A stretch of DNA of 8,794 bases from DAOMFM01 sp035429825 (GCA_044224215.1 JBGAKX010000168.1:1-8794); one strand, 5' to 3'. Positions 1-8,794 are shown, counted from the first letter of the stretch. The notes: generated by a model from the sequence alone, not told the origin. Made by a program: numbers and translations.

Positions 1-77
1 ACGAGCAGCGCCACGGCCGCGCCTGCCTTCAGAATCGTCATCGTCCGCCGGTAGTTCTTCACGCTGTGCATCTCCAT
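1..77 (-). CDS. N-terminus of an exported or membrane-anchored protein (partial)
   Basis: Reading leftward from an ATG at 77, the frame stays open to the window edge and gives 25 codons. The start is MEMHSVKNYRRTM, followed by TILKAGAAVALLV. A short basic stretch (K, R, R) followed by a hydrophobic run is what a signal peptide or N-terminal membrane anchor looks like. An AGGA lies four to five bases before the ATG at 77. A second in-frame ATG at 71 has GGAG directly adjacent, which is too close, so 77 is preferred. It begins 10 bp after the stop of the pilin-like lipoprotein gene, so the two are probably one transcript and translationally close. The function cannot be told from 25 residues; a related surface protein is possible but unproven. 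Too little is present to rule out a chance ORF, though the spacing and signal-like composition argue for a real gene. Confidence 0.55.
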   Translation of the reverse strand, partial: MEMHSVKNYRRTMTILKAGAAVALL

Positions 78-87
78 TGAATCCTGG

Positions 88-549
88 TTAGTTTGCGACC
101 GGATCGTCCTTTGCCGGCGCCCCGCCCATGTGATCGTCGCCGCGCACGACACCCGATTCGTCCAGGTAGAAGGACCGCTTTCCGTTCGGTCCGTATTCGT
201 TCGGCACCGCCATCACAACGTAACCGGTGTCGGTGACGGTCAGGTCGATCGAGTACCCCATGCCCTGCGGCGAAACGTTCATGGCGCCTGACTGCACCAG
301 CTGCGCCATCGTGGCGTACCTGTTGTTCTCGGCGTAGTACACGTCTTCGCCCTTCTTGAGCACGTGCAGCTGCTCGATCACCAGGATTTCGCGCGCGGCC
401 GTGTTGGCCGCGGGCACGGCCTCGACGCCGGGTCCGACGCCCGGAGGCGGGGTGGTCCCCACCAGGCACCCGCCACAGAGCGCCGCGACGAGGACAACGA
501 GCGCCACCTGGGCAGACTGCCGTGCCACGCGTTGCATGTGTCCGCGCAT
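88..549 (-). CDS. Small lipoprotein with type IV pilin-like C-terminal domain
   Basis: The protein has 153 residues. The frame is open further upstream to an ATG at 648, but the ATG at 549 has a perfect GGAGGT five bases before it and directly precedes a signal sequence, so 549 is chosen. Residues 1-28 form a basic N-terminus and a hydrophobic segment (VALVVLVAALCGGC) ending in Cys28, a probable lipobox cysteine. The box reads C-G-G-C with Leu at -4 rather than -3, so it is not canonical. A Pro/Gly linker (TPPPGVGPG) follows. From about residue 50 an amphipathic helix (AREILVIEQLHVLKKGEDVYY) leads into a small beta domain with GYSIDL, GYVVMAVP and RSFYLDESGVVRG. That order and the RSFYLDESGVVR signature resemble the globular part of acidobacterial pilins and GspG-like pseudopilins. 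No prepilin peptidase site or hydrophobic pilin helix is present. It is likely an envelope lipoprotein, role unknown. The lipoprotein call is moderately sure; the pilin relationship is by eye. Confidence 0.8.
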   Translation of the reverse strand: MRGHMQRVARQSAQVALVVLVAALCGGCLVGTTPPPGVGPGVEAVPAANTAAREILVIEQLHVLKKGEDVYYAENNRYATMAQLVQSGAMNVSPQGMGYSIDLTVTDTGYVVMAVPNEYGPNGKRSFYLDESGVVRGDDHMGGAPAKDDPVAN

Positions 550-554
550 GAGCC

Positions 555-560
555 ACCTCC
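555..560 (-). promoter_or_regulatory. Shine-Dalgarno deciding the start at 549
   Basis: On the minus strand GGAGGT lies five bases before the ATG at 549. It is the only good ribosome site for this gene, and it sets the start well downstream of the first possible ATG at 648. Confidence 0.8.
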
Positions 561-584
561 GGAGACCGGAATCGGAAAGACCTG

Positions 585-614
585 AGAATATGCCACGAAC
601 TCGGACCGCGACAA
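585..614 (-). promoter_or_regulatory. Weak candidate promoter for the leftward lipoprotein operon
   Basis: On the minus strand TTGTCG (609-614) and TATTCT (585-590) are separated by 18 bases, each matching four of six positions of the sigma70 boxes. Transcription would begin near 578, leaving a leader of about 30 bases before the ATG at 549. The position is plausible for a divergent region, but the match is poor and it is offered as a candidate only. Confidence 0.25.
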
Positions 615-635
615 CTGCACAAACCCAGTCAATCT

Positions 636-664
636 TTGACGCAACCACGTATTGGGCATAATAT
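636..664 (+). promoter_or_regulatory. Candidate sigma70-like promoter for the kinase gene
   Basis: TTGACG (636-641) matches five of six bases of the -35 box. The AT-rich GCATAATATAC that follows offers two -10 readings: CATAAT at 657-662 (five of six, spacing 15) or TAATAT at 659-664 (four of six, spacing 17). Transcription would start near 669-672 and give a leader of about 90 bases. Because the -10 region covers the ATG at 652, that first ATG of the kinase frame could not be in the message, which supports the start at 760. Confidence 0.5.
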
Positions 665-746
665 ACGTCGGAACCAACGGTTTCACTCGTCGACTACTGG
701 GCCGCGAGAATTCGCCCGGGCCTTGGGCACCCCCTCGACGGCACGC

Positions 747-752
747 AAAGGA
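747..752 (+). promoter_or_regulatory. Shine-Dalgarno deciding the kinase start at 760
   Basis: AAAGGA sits seven bases before the ATG at 760. The alternative in-frame ATG at 652 would add 36 residues lacking any resemblance to a kinase N-terminus, and it lies inside the predicted promoter. Confidence 0.75.
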
Positions 753-759
753 TCTGCTG

Positions 760-2898
<2,139 letters not shown>

Positions 2899-2937
2899 AC
2901 AACGCGAAAGCGCGTCTGGCGCCTCTAACCCCGTGAG

Positions 2938-4386
2938 ATGAGACCAACATCGACGACTAGCGCCCCCCAAAGGACCGCCATCGCGGTCTTTTCCGTCTTG
3001 ATGCTTCTCGGAGCCGCTGCTCCGCCGGTTCGCGCACAGCGACGAATCGTCGAGGACACCAGCACGGTCAAGGTCCAGAAGCGCGCGCCAAAGACGATCA
3101 CAAAGGGCCCGAGCCAGGTCGTCGCCGCGCAGACCGCCACGAACGGCGTTCTCGTGGTCATCACGGATCCCCCCGGCGCCGCGATCGCAATCGACGGCAA
3201 GCCCTCCGGAACGTCCAACAAGGACGGCGAGTTCACGCGCGAGCTTCGCGCCGGGCGCGAATACGTGGTGAACGTCACGGCGGGCCCGGACTACGAGGCG
3301 ATGACCCAGCGCGTGAAGCTCGTGTCGCGGAAGACCGAGGTCCTCCGCGCACCGCTCATATCGGTCAATGCGTCGAAGTACGGCCTCGTAAAGATCGGAC
3401 CCGCGCTCGAGGGCGCCAAGATCTATGTCGACAGCGACGCGCAGCCGTGGAAGAACGTCACGTTCGATACCGAGAACTTCATGCTCGTCGACGGGTTGAC
3501 ACCCGGAAAGCACAAGCTGCGCGTCGATCACCCGGACTACGTGATCGTCGAAAAGACCTTCCCGGCGGTCGAGGCCGGCGAAGAGTACTTCTGGATCTTC
3601 AAGCCCGAGTTCGCGACCGTTCCGATGACCGTGCACACCGAACCGCTCACAAAGGTGTATGTCGACGGCGAGTTCCGTGGCGCGACGCCCGACAACGGCG
3701 TGCTCGAGGTGAACGACGTCCGTCTCGGCACACGCGAGGTCAAGCTCGTCAAGGACGGGTACGTCGAGTACAAGGACTCGCGGACCTTCGATTACGGCAA
3801 GCCGGTCGACGTATCGGTACGGCTCGTCCCGCTTCCGACGTCGGCCGAGTTCAGCGACGACTTTGACATCAACCTGAACAAGTGGGCGGTGCCCGCCGGC
3901 TGGAGCCCTGCGGCAGGCCGGCTGAAGATCGAAAACTGCACCACGCTCGGAACCGCAAAGAACATCGTCTACCGCGACTTTGTGATGGCGTTCCACCTGC
4001 GCCTCGAGGACGGAAAGGGCGCCGCGTGGGCGGTGCGAGCCAAGGATCCGAACAACTACTACCTGTTCTATCTGTCTGGTCCGAAAGGACTTTTCCCCGG
4101 CAGGTTCAACACGTACATCGTCAAGGACGGCAAGTTCGATCCGTCGAATCCCGTCCAGTCAGTAGTGGTCATCACGAACCTGACCGCCAAGGGCGAGTAC
4201 CAACTCGAGATCAACGGAAAGAAGGACGTCATCGAGCACACCATCACTCCCACCGAAACCGGGAAGCCCGAGCCGCTCGGGGTGTTTCAGGATCCCGACA
4301 AGACCTACCTGTACGGAGGCATCGGCTTCCGGTCCGTCGGTCCGGAAGTATTCTCGGTCGACGAGCTGTTCGTTCAGCCCCGCTAG
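2938..4386 (+). CDS. Exported PEGA-repeat protein with C-terminal ConA/LamG-like domain
   Basis: The protein has 482 residues. Residues 1-33 form a signal peptide (basic start, IAVFSVLMLLGAAAPP, cleavage likely after VRA, before Gln34). Three PEGA-like beta modules follow. The first (about 70-140) reads VLVVITDPPGAAIAIDGKPSG. The second (about 149-222) is divergent: GAKIYVDSDAQPW, then GLTPGKHKLRVDHPDY. The third (about 227-298) reads VHTEPLTKVYVDGEFRG, then LGTREVKLVKDGY. Residues 303-480 look like a jelly-roll of the concanavalin/LamG or family-16-like type: FSDDFDINLNKWAVPAGW, GRLKIENC, KDPNNYYLFYLSG, YLYGGIGFRS, FSVDELFV. No catalytic glutamate pair is recognisable, so it is more likely a binding module than a hydrolase. 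The ATG at 2938 is the only start giving a full signal peptide; its ribosome site is weak. It follows the kinase by 39 bp without a terminator, so co-expression is likely. A periplasmic or surface partner of the kinase's outer domain is inferred. The signal peptide and PEGA calls are fairly sure; the C-terminal fold is less certain. Confidence 0.87.
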   Translation: MRPTSTTSAPQRTAIAVFSVLMLLGAAAPPVRAQRRIVEDTSTVKVQKRAPKTITKGPSQVVAAQTATNGVLVVITDPPGAAIAIDGKPSGTSNKDGEFTRELRAGREYVVNVTAGPDYEAMTQRVKLVSRKTEVLRAPLISVNASKYGLVKIGPALEGAKIYVDSDAQPWKNVTFDTENFMLVDGLTPGKHKLRVDHPDYVIVEKTFPAVEAGEEYFWIFKPEFATVPMTVHTEPLTKVYVDGEFRGATPDNGVLEVNDVRLGTREVKLVKDGYVEYKDSRTFDYGKPVDVSVRLVPLPTSAEFSDDFDINLNKWAVPAGWSPAAGRLKIENCTTLGTAKNIVYRDFVMAFHLRLEDGKGAAWAVRAKDPNNYYLFYLSGPKGLFPGRFNTYIVKDGKFDPSNPVQSVVVITNLTAKGEYQLEINGKKDVIEHTITPTETGKPEPLGVFQDPDKTYLYGGIGFRSVGPEVFSVDELFVQPR

Positions 4387-4470
4387 TCCCCGCCGCGATG
4401 TCCGATTGACGCGTTCGATCCGTCCGATCGCCCGGGGTCCGCCGCCTGCCGGCACCTTTGGCGCCCATGC

Positions 4471-4499
4471 TTGACTCGCACGCAACGCGGTAGTACAAA
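4471..4499 (+). promoter_or_regulatory. Near-consensus sigma70 promoter for the TonB-dependent receptor
   Basis: TTGACT (4471-4476) and TACAAA (4494-4499) are separated by exactly 17 bases and match five and four of six consensus positions. Transcription would start near 4506, leaving a leader of about 25 bases that holds the ribosome site. It shows that the receptor need not depend on the kinase operon. Confidence 0.55.
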
Positions 4500-4519
4500 C
4501 CGTTGCAATTGACCCATTT

Positions 4520-4526
4520 AAGGAGG
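4520..4526 (+). promoter_or_regulatory. Strong Shine-Dalgarno of the receptor gene
   Basis: AAGGAGG lies four bases before the ATG at 4531. It is the strongest ribosome site in the window apart from GGAGGT at 555-560, which suggests a highly translated product. Confidence 0.8.
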
Positions 4527-4530
4527 GAAT

Positions 4531-7500
4531 ATGCTGATCGAGCTCTCCCGCAGTTGCCCCCGATTTGCGGCCATTCTGGCAATCGCCATCGTCCTTGCGT
4601 GCCTGCCTGTCAGCCAGGCGGTCGCGCAGACGACATCCGGAACCCTGGTTGGCACGGTCTACAAGCCGACCGGCGAACCTCTTGGCGGCGCCAGGGTCAC
4701 GGCGACCAACGAGCTCAACGGCAACGCCCGGTCGACGATCACGTCACCGGACGGCAGCTACCGCATTCCCTTCATGCCTCCGGGGCGCTACACGATCAAC
4801 GCGTCGATGGAAGGCTTCACCGACAACAAGATCACGGGATTCCCCATTCCGCTGAATTCGACCACGAACCTCGTGCCGCCGATCACGCTCGGAGCCGTGG
4901 GCGGCCCGACGCCGACACCCACCGGCGCAAGCACCTCTGCCCGGACGGAGGGCGAGTCGCGCGTGTCCCTCGTGAACACGAACGATCCGACCCGACGCGG
5001 CAACTTTGCCAAGGAGCAGCTGAATTCGCTGCCGCTCGGCGGAACGTCCGATACGCGCTCGTTCGACGAGCTCGCCACGCTGGTGCCGGGCGTCGCACCG
5101 CCACCGTACGTGCCGGGCGTTCGCGGCCCGGGCGTGGGATACGGCATCGGAACCGCGGGACAGTTCTCGGTCAACGGCGCGCGGGCGCGCGCCAACAACT
5201 TCACGGTCGACGGCTCGGACAACAACGACCCCGACGTCGGCGTGCGTCGCCAGGGGTTCGTCGCGCTGATCCCGCAGTCGATCGAATCGGTGCAGGAGTT
5301 CCAGATCTCGACGCTCCTGTGGGACGCCGAGGCGGGGCGCAACGTCGGTTCGCAGGTGAACGCCGTTTCGATCAGCGGCGCGAACCAGTACCACGGCACG
5401 CTCTACGGATTCTTCAATGACTCCGCGCTCAACGCGCGCAACGCGTACGACTTCACCGGCGGCGCGTCGGGCGGCGAAGACCCGTACACTCGCTTGCAGG
5501 CCGGATTTGTATTCGGCGGCCCGATCCGGAAGGACAAGACGCAGTTCTTCACGAGCTACGAGCGCCAGGAGGTCAACGGCTCGGTCGAGCAGCACTTCTC
5601 GACACCGACGTTCGACCAGCGGCGCTTCCTTGGCCTGCCGCAGTTTGCCGTGCTCAAGCCGATTCCCGATCCTGCGTTCAACATGGTCGGCTTCCTGACG
5701 AGCGCCGGTTCGACGCCGATCGGGACGAACGTCCTGTCGCTCTATCCGCTGCCGAACAATCCGCAGGGACCGTACGGGTTGAACGATTACACCCAGATTC
5801 TGCCGTCGAGCGGCGACGGCAACGTCTTCTCGTTCAAGGTCACGAACAGTTTCAACGAGAACAACGTCCTGAACGCCCGCTACAACTTCACCAAGGACAA
5901 CCGCATCCTGCCGTCGGTGAATCAGGCGATCAACTCGACGATCAACTCGGACACGACGACCAACAACATCTCGGTGATCTTCGACACGGCGTTCAGTCCG
6001 ACGCTCTTCAACCAGGCCCGATTCTCGTACGGCCGAACGGTGCTCAACTTCCCCGAGTATCCCTCGACAAGCCCGTTCATCTTCGAGAAGAGCTCGGTCG
6101 TCGGCATCGACACGCCGGACGGGACGATCGGCTTTGAATCGAGAACGTTCCCGATCGGTGAGCTGATCATCGATCCGTACAGCCCGGTCGGCGTGGACGT
6201 CTTCACGTTCCCGCAGGGTCGGACCAACAACACCTACCAGTTCGCCGACTCGGTGTCGTGGACCAAGGGCAACCACGCGCTCAAGTTCGGCGCCGACATC
6301 CGCTACGAGCAGCTCAACAGCTTCCAGGACCGCAACTATCGTCCGCTCGTCATCTTTGCGAACGGAGTTCAGGCGTTCGGTTTCCTGACGTCCACGGGCA
6401 ATCCGGCGGTTCCGTTCGGATTCCAGGACCTGTCGCCCGTCCTGCCTCTGCTCGGCGTCCAGCTTGCCGCGTTTGGCGCGCCATCGTCGCTGTCGCAGGT
6501 CATCACGTCCGGCGTGCCCGATTCCTCCATCAAGCTCAGGACGACCGAGTACGACTTCTTCATCAACGATTCGTGGCGTATCAAGCCGAACTTCACGCTC
6601 GACATGGGGCTCAGGTACGAATACAACAGCGTGCCCAGCGACGCGACGGGAAGCATCGAGGCGGGTCTGGACACGTCGAACATCCCCGTGGCCGGAAACT
6701 CGGCGATCGACGACCCGGTTGCGAATTTCTTTTACGAGAATGCCGTCTCGAGCTACGAGCACTTCCTGGACGGCCGCACGAGCATCTACGACGGCGACGC
6801 CAACAACTTTGGCCCGCACATCGGATTTGCGTGGGATCCGTGGGGCGACGGCCGAACGGCGATTCGCGGCGGCTACGGCGTGTACTTCGACTCGATTCTC
6901 GGCGCGGTCGTCAGCCAGTCGCGCAACGTCTTCCCGAACGAGACCGCCATCAACGTCGACACGTCGTTCCTCGGGACGAACATCCTCGACCTGCCGAATC
7001 CCGCAACGCTCGCCATCCGCCCGCGCGGCACGGACCAGGTCTATCCGCTGATCCTGCCGGGGACCGTCAACCAGTTCGGCAGCGCGTACCCGTCGGATTT
7101 CCCCGCGCTGATCGGCACGCTGTTCGCCCAGAACTACCGCATTGGCGGTCTCGCGTTCACGCTTCCGACGCGCGAGCTGGCGACGCCGTACGTTCAGCAA
7201 TGGCACCTCACGCTCGAGCACCAGTTCCTGACCGATTACGTCGTCTCAGCGGCATATGTCGGCACCAAGGGAACCAAGCTGCTTCGGATGACGACACCCA
7301 ACCTCGGCCCGAACGTCACGCCGTTCCTCCCGATCGCGGTCGCCGCGCCGAACACGCCGTACACGCAGGGGCCGCCGCTGGTCATCGCGGACATCATTCA
7401 GAGCCTGATCGCCACGCGTCCGTACCCGTTCCTCGGCGCCTTCCAGCAGTTCGAGGACACGGCCGCGTCCTCGTACCACGCGCTGCAGCTCGAGGCCAGC

Positions 7501-8235
7501 AAGCGCTACAGCAACGGATACACGTTCACGGCGGCGTACACGTACTCGCACGCGATCGACGACGTGTCGGACGTGTTCCCGATCGCCGGTGCGCCGGTTC
7601 TCCCCGAGGACTCGTTCAACCTGCGTCTCGAGCGCGGAAATGCCAACTACGACGTCCAGCACCGGTTTGCGCTGTCCGCCGTGTGGGATCTTCCGCTCTA
7701 CCGCGACAGCACGTCGTCCGACATCGGAAGCAAGGAATGGTTCCTCGGGAACTTCCAGCTGTCGACGATCTACCGGACGAACACGGGCCAGCCGTTCACG
7801 CTGAACATGCCGTTCGACTCGAACGTCGACGGCAACCGCTCGGATCGTCCGCTCACGACCGAAGGCCTGACGTTCGTCGACAACCACGGACCCACGCGCG
7901 TCATCCAGGACCCGAACGCGCCCGTCAGCAACTTTGTCCAGAACCAGTACGGATTCGGGCCAGACGGCCAGATCTTCTTCCTGGGTTCGGATGGAGCCGT
8001 TGGCCGGAACACGGTGCGCGCCGACGGATGGAACACGTGGGACCTTGCCCTCAGCAAGACGTTCGTCTTTGGCGAGAACAGCAGGCTCGATTTCCGCGCC
8101 GAGTTCTTCAACATTCTGAACCGGACAAACTACGGCATCCCGGTTCGCACGCTATACGCGCCCGGATTCGGATCGTCGACGGACACGGCGACACCTGCCC
8201 GGTTCATCCAGTTCGCGCTGAAGTACTCGTTCTGA
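4531..8235 (+). CDS. Oar-like TonB-dependent outer-membrane receptor with carboxypeptidase-regulatory-like domain
   Basis: The protein has 1234 residues. It has a signal peptide (cleavage likely after Ala32, in SQAVA-QTTSG). A carboxypeptidase-regulatory-like (CarboxypepD_reg, PF13620-type) beta-sandwich follows at about 36-120: GTLVGTVYKPTGEPLGGARV, SPDGSYRIPFMPPGRYTI. A Thr/Pro linker (GGPTPTPTGAS, 124-134) leads to the plug (about 150-290): LNSLPLGGTSDTRSFDELAT, FSVNGARARANNFTVDGSDN, SIESVQEFQISTL, NQYHGTLYGFFNDSALNARN. The rest is a long beta-barrel with FGGPIRKDKTQFFTSYERQE, alternating aromatic strands and the ending FIQFALKYSF; the final Phe is the usual barrel-assembly signal. It belongs to the Oar-like branch of TonB-dependent transporters that is abundant in Acidobacteriota. 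These are thought to import large or complex substrates with energy from TonB-ExbB-ExbD; the substrate here cannot be told. No TonB box was identified with confidence. It has its own promoter and an excellent ribosome site. No frameshift or internal stop is seen. Confidence 0.95.
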   Translation: MLIELSRSCPRFAAILAIAIVLACLPVSQAVAQTTSGTLVGTVYKPTGEPLGGARVTATNELNGNARSTITSPDGSYRIPFMPPGRYTINASMEGFTDNKITGFPIPLNSTTNLVPPITLGAVGGPTPTPTGASTSARTEGESRVSLVNTNDPTRRGNFAKEQLNSLPLGGTSDTRSFDELATLVPGVAPPPYVPGVRGPGVGYGIGTAGQFSVNGARARANNFTVDGSDNNDPDVGVRRQGFVALIPQSIESVQEFQISTLLWDAEAGRNVGSQVNAVSISGANQYHGTLYGFFNDSALNARNAYDFTGGASGGEDPYTRLQAGFVFGGPIRKDKTQFFTSYERQEVNGSVEQHFSTPTFDQRRFLGLPQFAVLKPIPDPAFNMVGFLTSAGSTPIGTNVLSLYPLPNNPQGPYGLNDYTQILPSSGDGNVFSFKVTNSFNENNVLNARYNFTKDNRILPSVNQAINSTINSDTTTNNISVIFDTAFSPTLFNQARFSYGRTVLNFPEYPSTSPFIFEKSSVVGIDTPDGTIGFESRTFPIGELIIDPYSPVGVDVFTFPQGRTNNTYQFADSVSWTKGNHALKFGADIRYEQLNSFQDRNYRPLVIFANGVQAFGFLTSTGNPAVPFGFQDLSPVLPLLGVQLAAFGAPSSLSQVITSGVPDSSIKLRTTEYDFFINDSWRIKPNFTLDMGLRYEYNSVPSDATGSIEAGLDTSNIPVAGNSAIDDPVANFFYENAVSSYEHFLDGRTSIYDGDANNFGPHIGFAWDPWGDGRTAIRGGYGVYFDSILGAVVSQSRNVFPNETAINVDTSFLGTNILDLPNPATLAIRPRGTDQVYPLILPGTVNQFGSAYPSDFPALIGTLFAQNYRIGGLAFTLPTRELATPYVQQWHLTLEHQFLTDYVVSAAYVGTKGTKLLRMTTPNLGPNVTPFLPIAVAAPNTPYTQGPPLVIADIIQSLIATRPYPFLGAFQQFEDTAASSYHALQLEASKRYSNGYTFTAAYTYSHAIDDVSDVFPIAGAPVLPEDSFNLRLERGNANYDVQHRFALSAVWDLPLYRDSTSSDIGSKEWFLGNFQLSTIYRTNTGQPFTLNMPFDSNVDGNRSDRPLTTEGLTFVDNHGPTRVIQDPNAPVSNFVQNQYGFGPDGQIFFLGSDGAVGRNTVRADGWNTWDLALSKTFVFGENSRLDFRAEFFNILNRTNYGIPVRTLYAPGFGSSTDTATPARFIQFALKYSF
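5927..5950 (+). repeat. 12-bp tandem duplication inside the receptor barrel
   Basis: CGATCAACTCGA is followed directly by CGATCAACTCGG. The protein reads AINSTINSD in an Asn/Thr-rich turn, probably a loop of the barrel. The repeat is small and in frame. Confidence 0.7.
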
Positions 8236-8288
8236 CAGCCCGGGCCCTGACCAAACGATCCACGCGCGTCCGGCTCGCGGCCGCGCTC

Positions 8289-8794
8289 ATGGAATTCGGA
8301 ATGAAGCATCCGGTGTTTGGACCCCCTCCGGGGGTCTACACACCGAGCTTCGTCGCCCTCGGCGCGGACGGCATCAGCCCCGCGACCCGGCGCGAGTTCG
8401 ACGACGGTCCCGGCTTTTTCGACCGGTTCGAGGGCCGCATCTCCGTCGAAGACCTCGCAGGGCTCGACGTGCTCGACCTCGGCTGCGGATTCGGAGGACG
8501 CACCGCGTACTACGCGCTCCACGGCAGGCCGCGGACGATGATCGGTCTCGAAATCGACCTCCTGCTGGTGGAGACGGCCCTGCACTCGGCTCCGCGCTAC
8601 AGCGACCACCCGCGCCTCCGCTTTCTGCAGGGATGCGGCGAGCAGCTGCCGTTTGCGGACGAGTCGTTCGACGTGATCTTCAGCTACGATGTGTTCGAGC
8701 ACGTCTCGGATCTCCCGCGCGTGCTCGCCGAGTGCCATCGGGTGCTCAGACCCGGCGGCCGGCTCTTCGCGATGTTTCCGCCCTACTTCGGTCC
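8289..8794 (+). CDS. Class I SAM-dependent methyltransferase (C-terminus beyond window)
   Basis: 168 residues are visible and the gene runs off the right edge. Motif I is VLDLGCGFGG (61-70), followed by IGLEID with acidic Glu88 for the SAM ribose, then GEQLPFADESFDVIF (117-131), the FEHV stretch typical of Methyltransf_11 proteins, and LRPGGRL (153-159). This is a UbiE/Methyltransf_11-type fold; the substrate is unknown, and small molecules or lipids and sugars are usual. The ATG at 8289 lacks a ribosome site. The in-frame ATG at 8301 has TGGA seven bases before it and may be the true start; the frame is open upstream to the receptor stop without another ATG or GTG. The gene starts 53 bp after the receptor stop with no clear terminator or promoter between them, so read-through is possible. 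The N-terminus (about 1-50) is an unrecognised extension containing GPPPGVY, encoded by a strong inverted repeat. Confidence 0.88.
   Translation, partial: MEFGMKHPVFGPPPGVYTPSFVALGADGISPATRREFDDGPGFFDRFEGRISVEDLAGLDVLDLGCGFGGRTAYYALHGRPRTMIGLEIDLLLVETALHSAPRYSDHPRLRFLQGCGEQLPFADESFDVIFSYDVFEHVSDLPRVLAECHRVLRPGGRLFAMFPPYFG
8318..8338 (+). other. Strong GC hairpin just inside the methyltransferase gene
   Basis: GACCCCC (8320-8326), loop TCC and GGGGGTC (8330-8336) form a perfect seven-pair stem. One G-T and one T-A pair extend it outward to 8318-8338. It lies about 30 bases after the ATG at 8289. No T-run follows, so it is not a normal intrinsic terminator. In frame it encodes Gly-Pro-Pro-Pro-Gly-Val. 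Confidence 0.7.

Noticed and set aside
652..759. N-terminal extension of the kinase from the ATG at 652
   Set aside because: The ATG falls in the predicted -10 region and has no ribosome site. The 36 residues look random, whereas 760 has AAAGGA at ideal spacing and starts at the zinc-ribbon motif.
2902..2915. Stem ACGCG-AAAG-CGCGT after the kinase stop as a terminator
   Set aside because: There are only five pairs and no T-run follows; the next gene starts 23 bases later.
4416..4430. Stem CGATC-CGTCC-GATCG after the PEGA gene as a terminator
   Set aside because: The stem is short, has no T-run and is probably chance. End of transcription may occur here but is not shown.
4744..7221. 825-codon open frame on the minus strand opposite the receptor gene
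   Set aside because: Its product is an Arg/Val/Glu-rich string without domains, and it lies wholly inside a well-supported receptor gene. Long antisense frames are expected when GC-rich codon use avoids the complementary stops.
8238..8247. GCCCGGGC palindrome after the receptor stop as a terminator
   Set aside because: It is an eight-base palindrome without a loop or T-run and cannot form a terminator stem.

Overview
The window looks like a chromosomal segment of a high-GC (roughly 60-65% by eye) Gram-negative bacterium. Acidobacteriota is the most likely source. The main reason is the 1234-residue Oar-type TonB-dependent receptor (carboxypeptidase-regulatory-like domain, plug with 'FSVNGARARANNFTVDGSDN', C-terminal Phe), a family greatly expanded in that phylum. 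A pilin-like domain ending in 'RSFYLDESGVVRG' and a zinc-ribbon Ser/Thr kinase fit the same group. Myxococcota or a related phylum cannot be excluded from sequence alone.

Layout. Positions 1-549 are a leftward pair: a gene whose N-terminal 25 codons lie in the window (77 to 1) and, 10 bp upstream of it, a small lipoprotein with a type IV pilin-like globular domain (549 to 88). A divergent intergenic region (550-759) carries a good sigma70-like promoter for the rightward genes and a weak candidate for the leftward pair. The rightward genes are a transmembrane Ser/Thr protein kinase with an extracytoplasmic FGE-sulfatase-like domain (760-2898) and, 39 bp later, an exported protein with PEGA-type repeats and a C-terminal ConA/LamG-like jelly roll (2938-4386). 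These two are probably co-transcribed. A 144-bp gap holds a near-consensus promoter (4471-4499) and a strong Shine-Dalgarno for the TonB-dependent receptor (4531-8235). A class I SAM methyltransferase begins 53 bp after it and runs off the right edge (8289-8794+).

How the genes may work together. Four of the products are predicted to be exported or membrane-spanning: the lipoprotein, the kinase, the PEGA protein and the receptor. A fifth, the truncated left-edge product, may be as well. The kinase puts a catalytic domain in the cytoplasm and an FGE-fold domain outside. The FGE-like domain lacks the paired catalytic cysteines of genuine formylglycine-generating enzymes, so a binding or sensing role is more likely than sulfatase maturation. 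The PEGA/jelly-roll protein is the natural candidate partner for that domain. Whether the TonB receptor belongs to the same pathway is unknown, since it has its own promoter.

No rRNA, tRNA, CRISPR array, insertion sequence or defence system is visible. The long antisense ORFs opposite the kinase, PEGA and receptor genes are high-GC shadows. The most interesting items are the catalytically dead FGE-type sensor kinase with its PEGA partner, the lipoprotein that replaces the pilin membrane helix with a lipid anchor, and a strong hairpin coinciding with a Pro-Pro-Pro-Gly stretch at the start of the methyltransferase.
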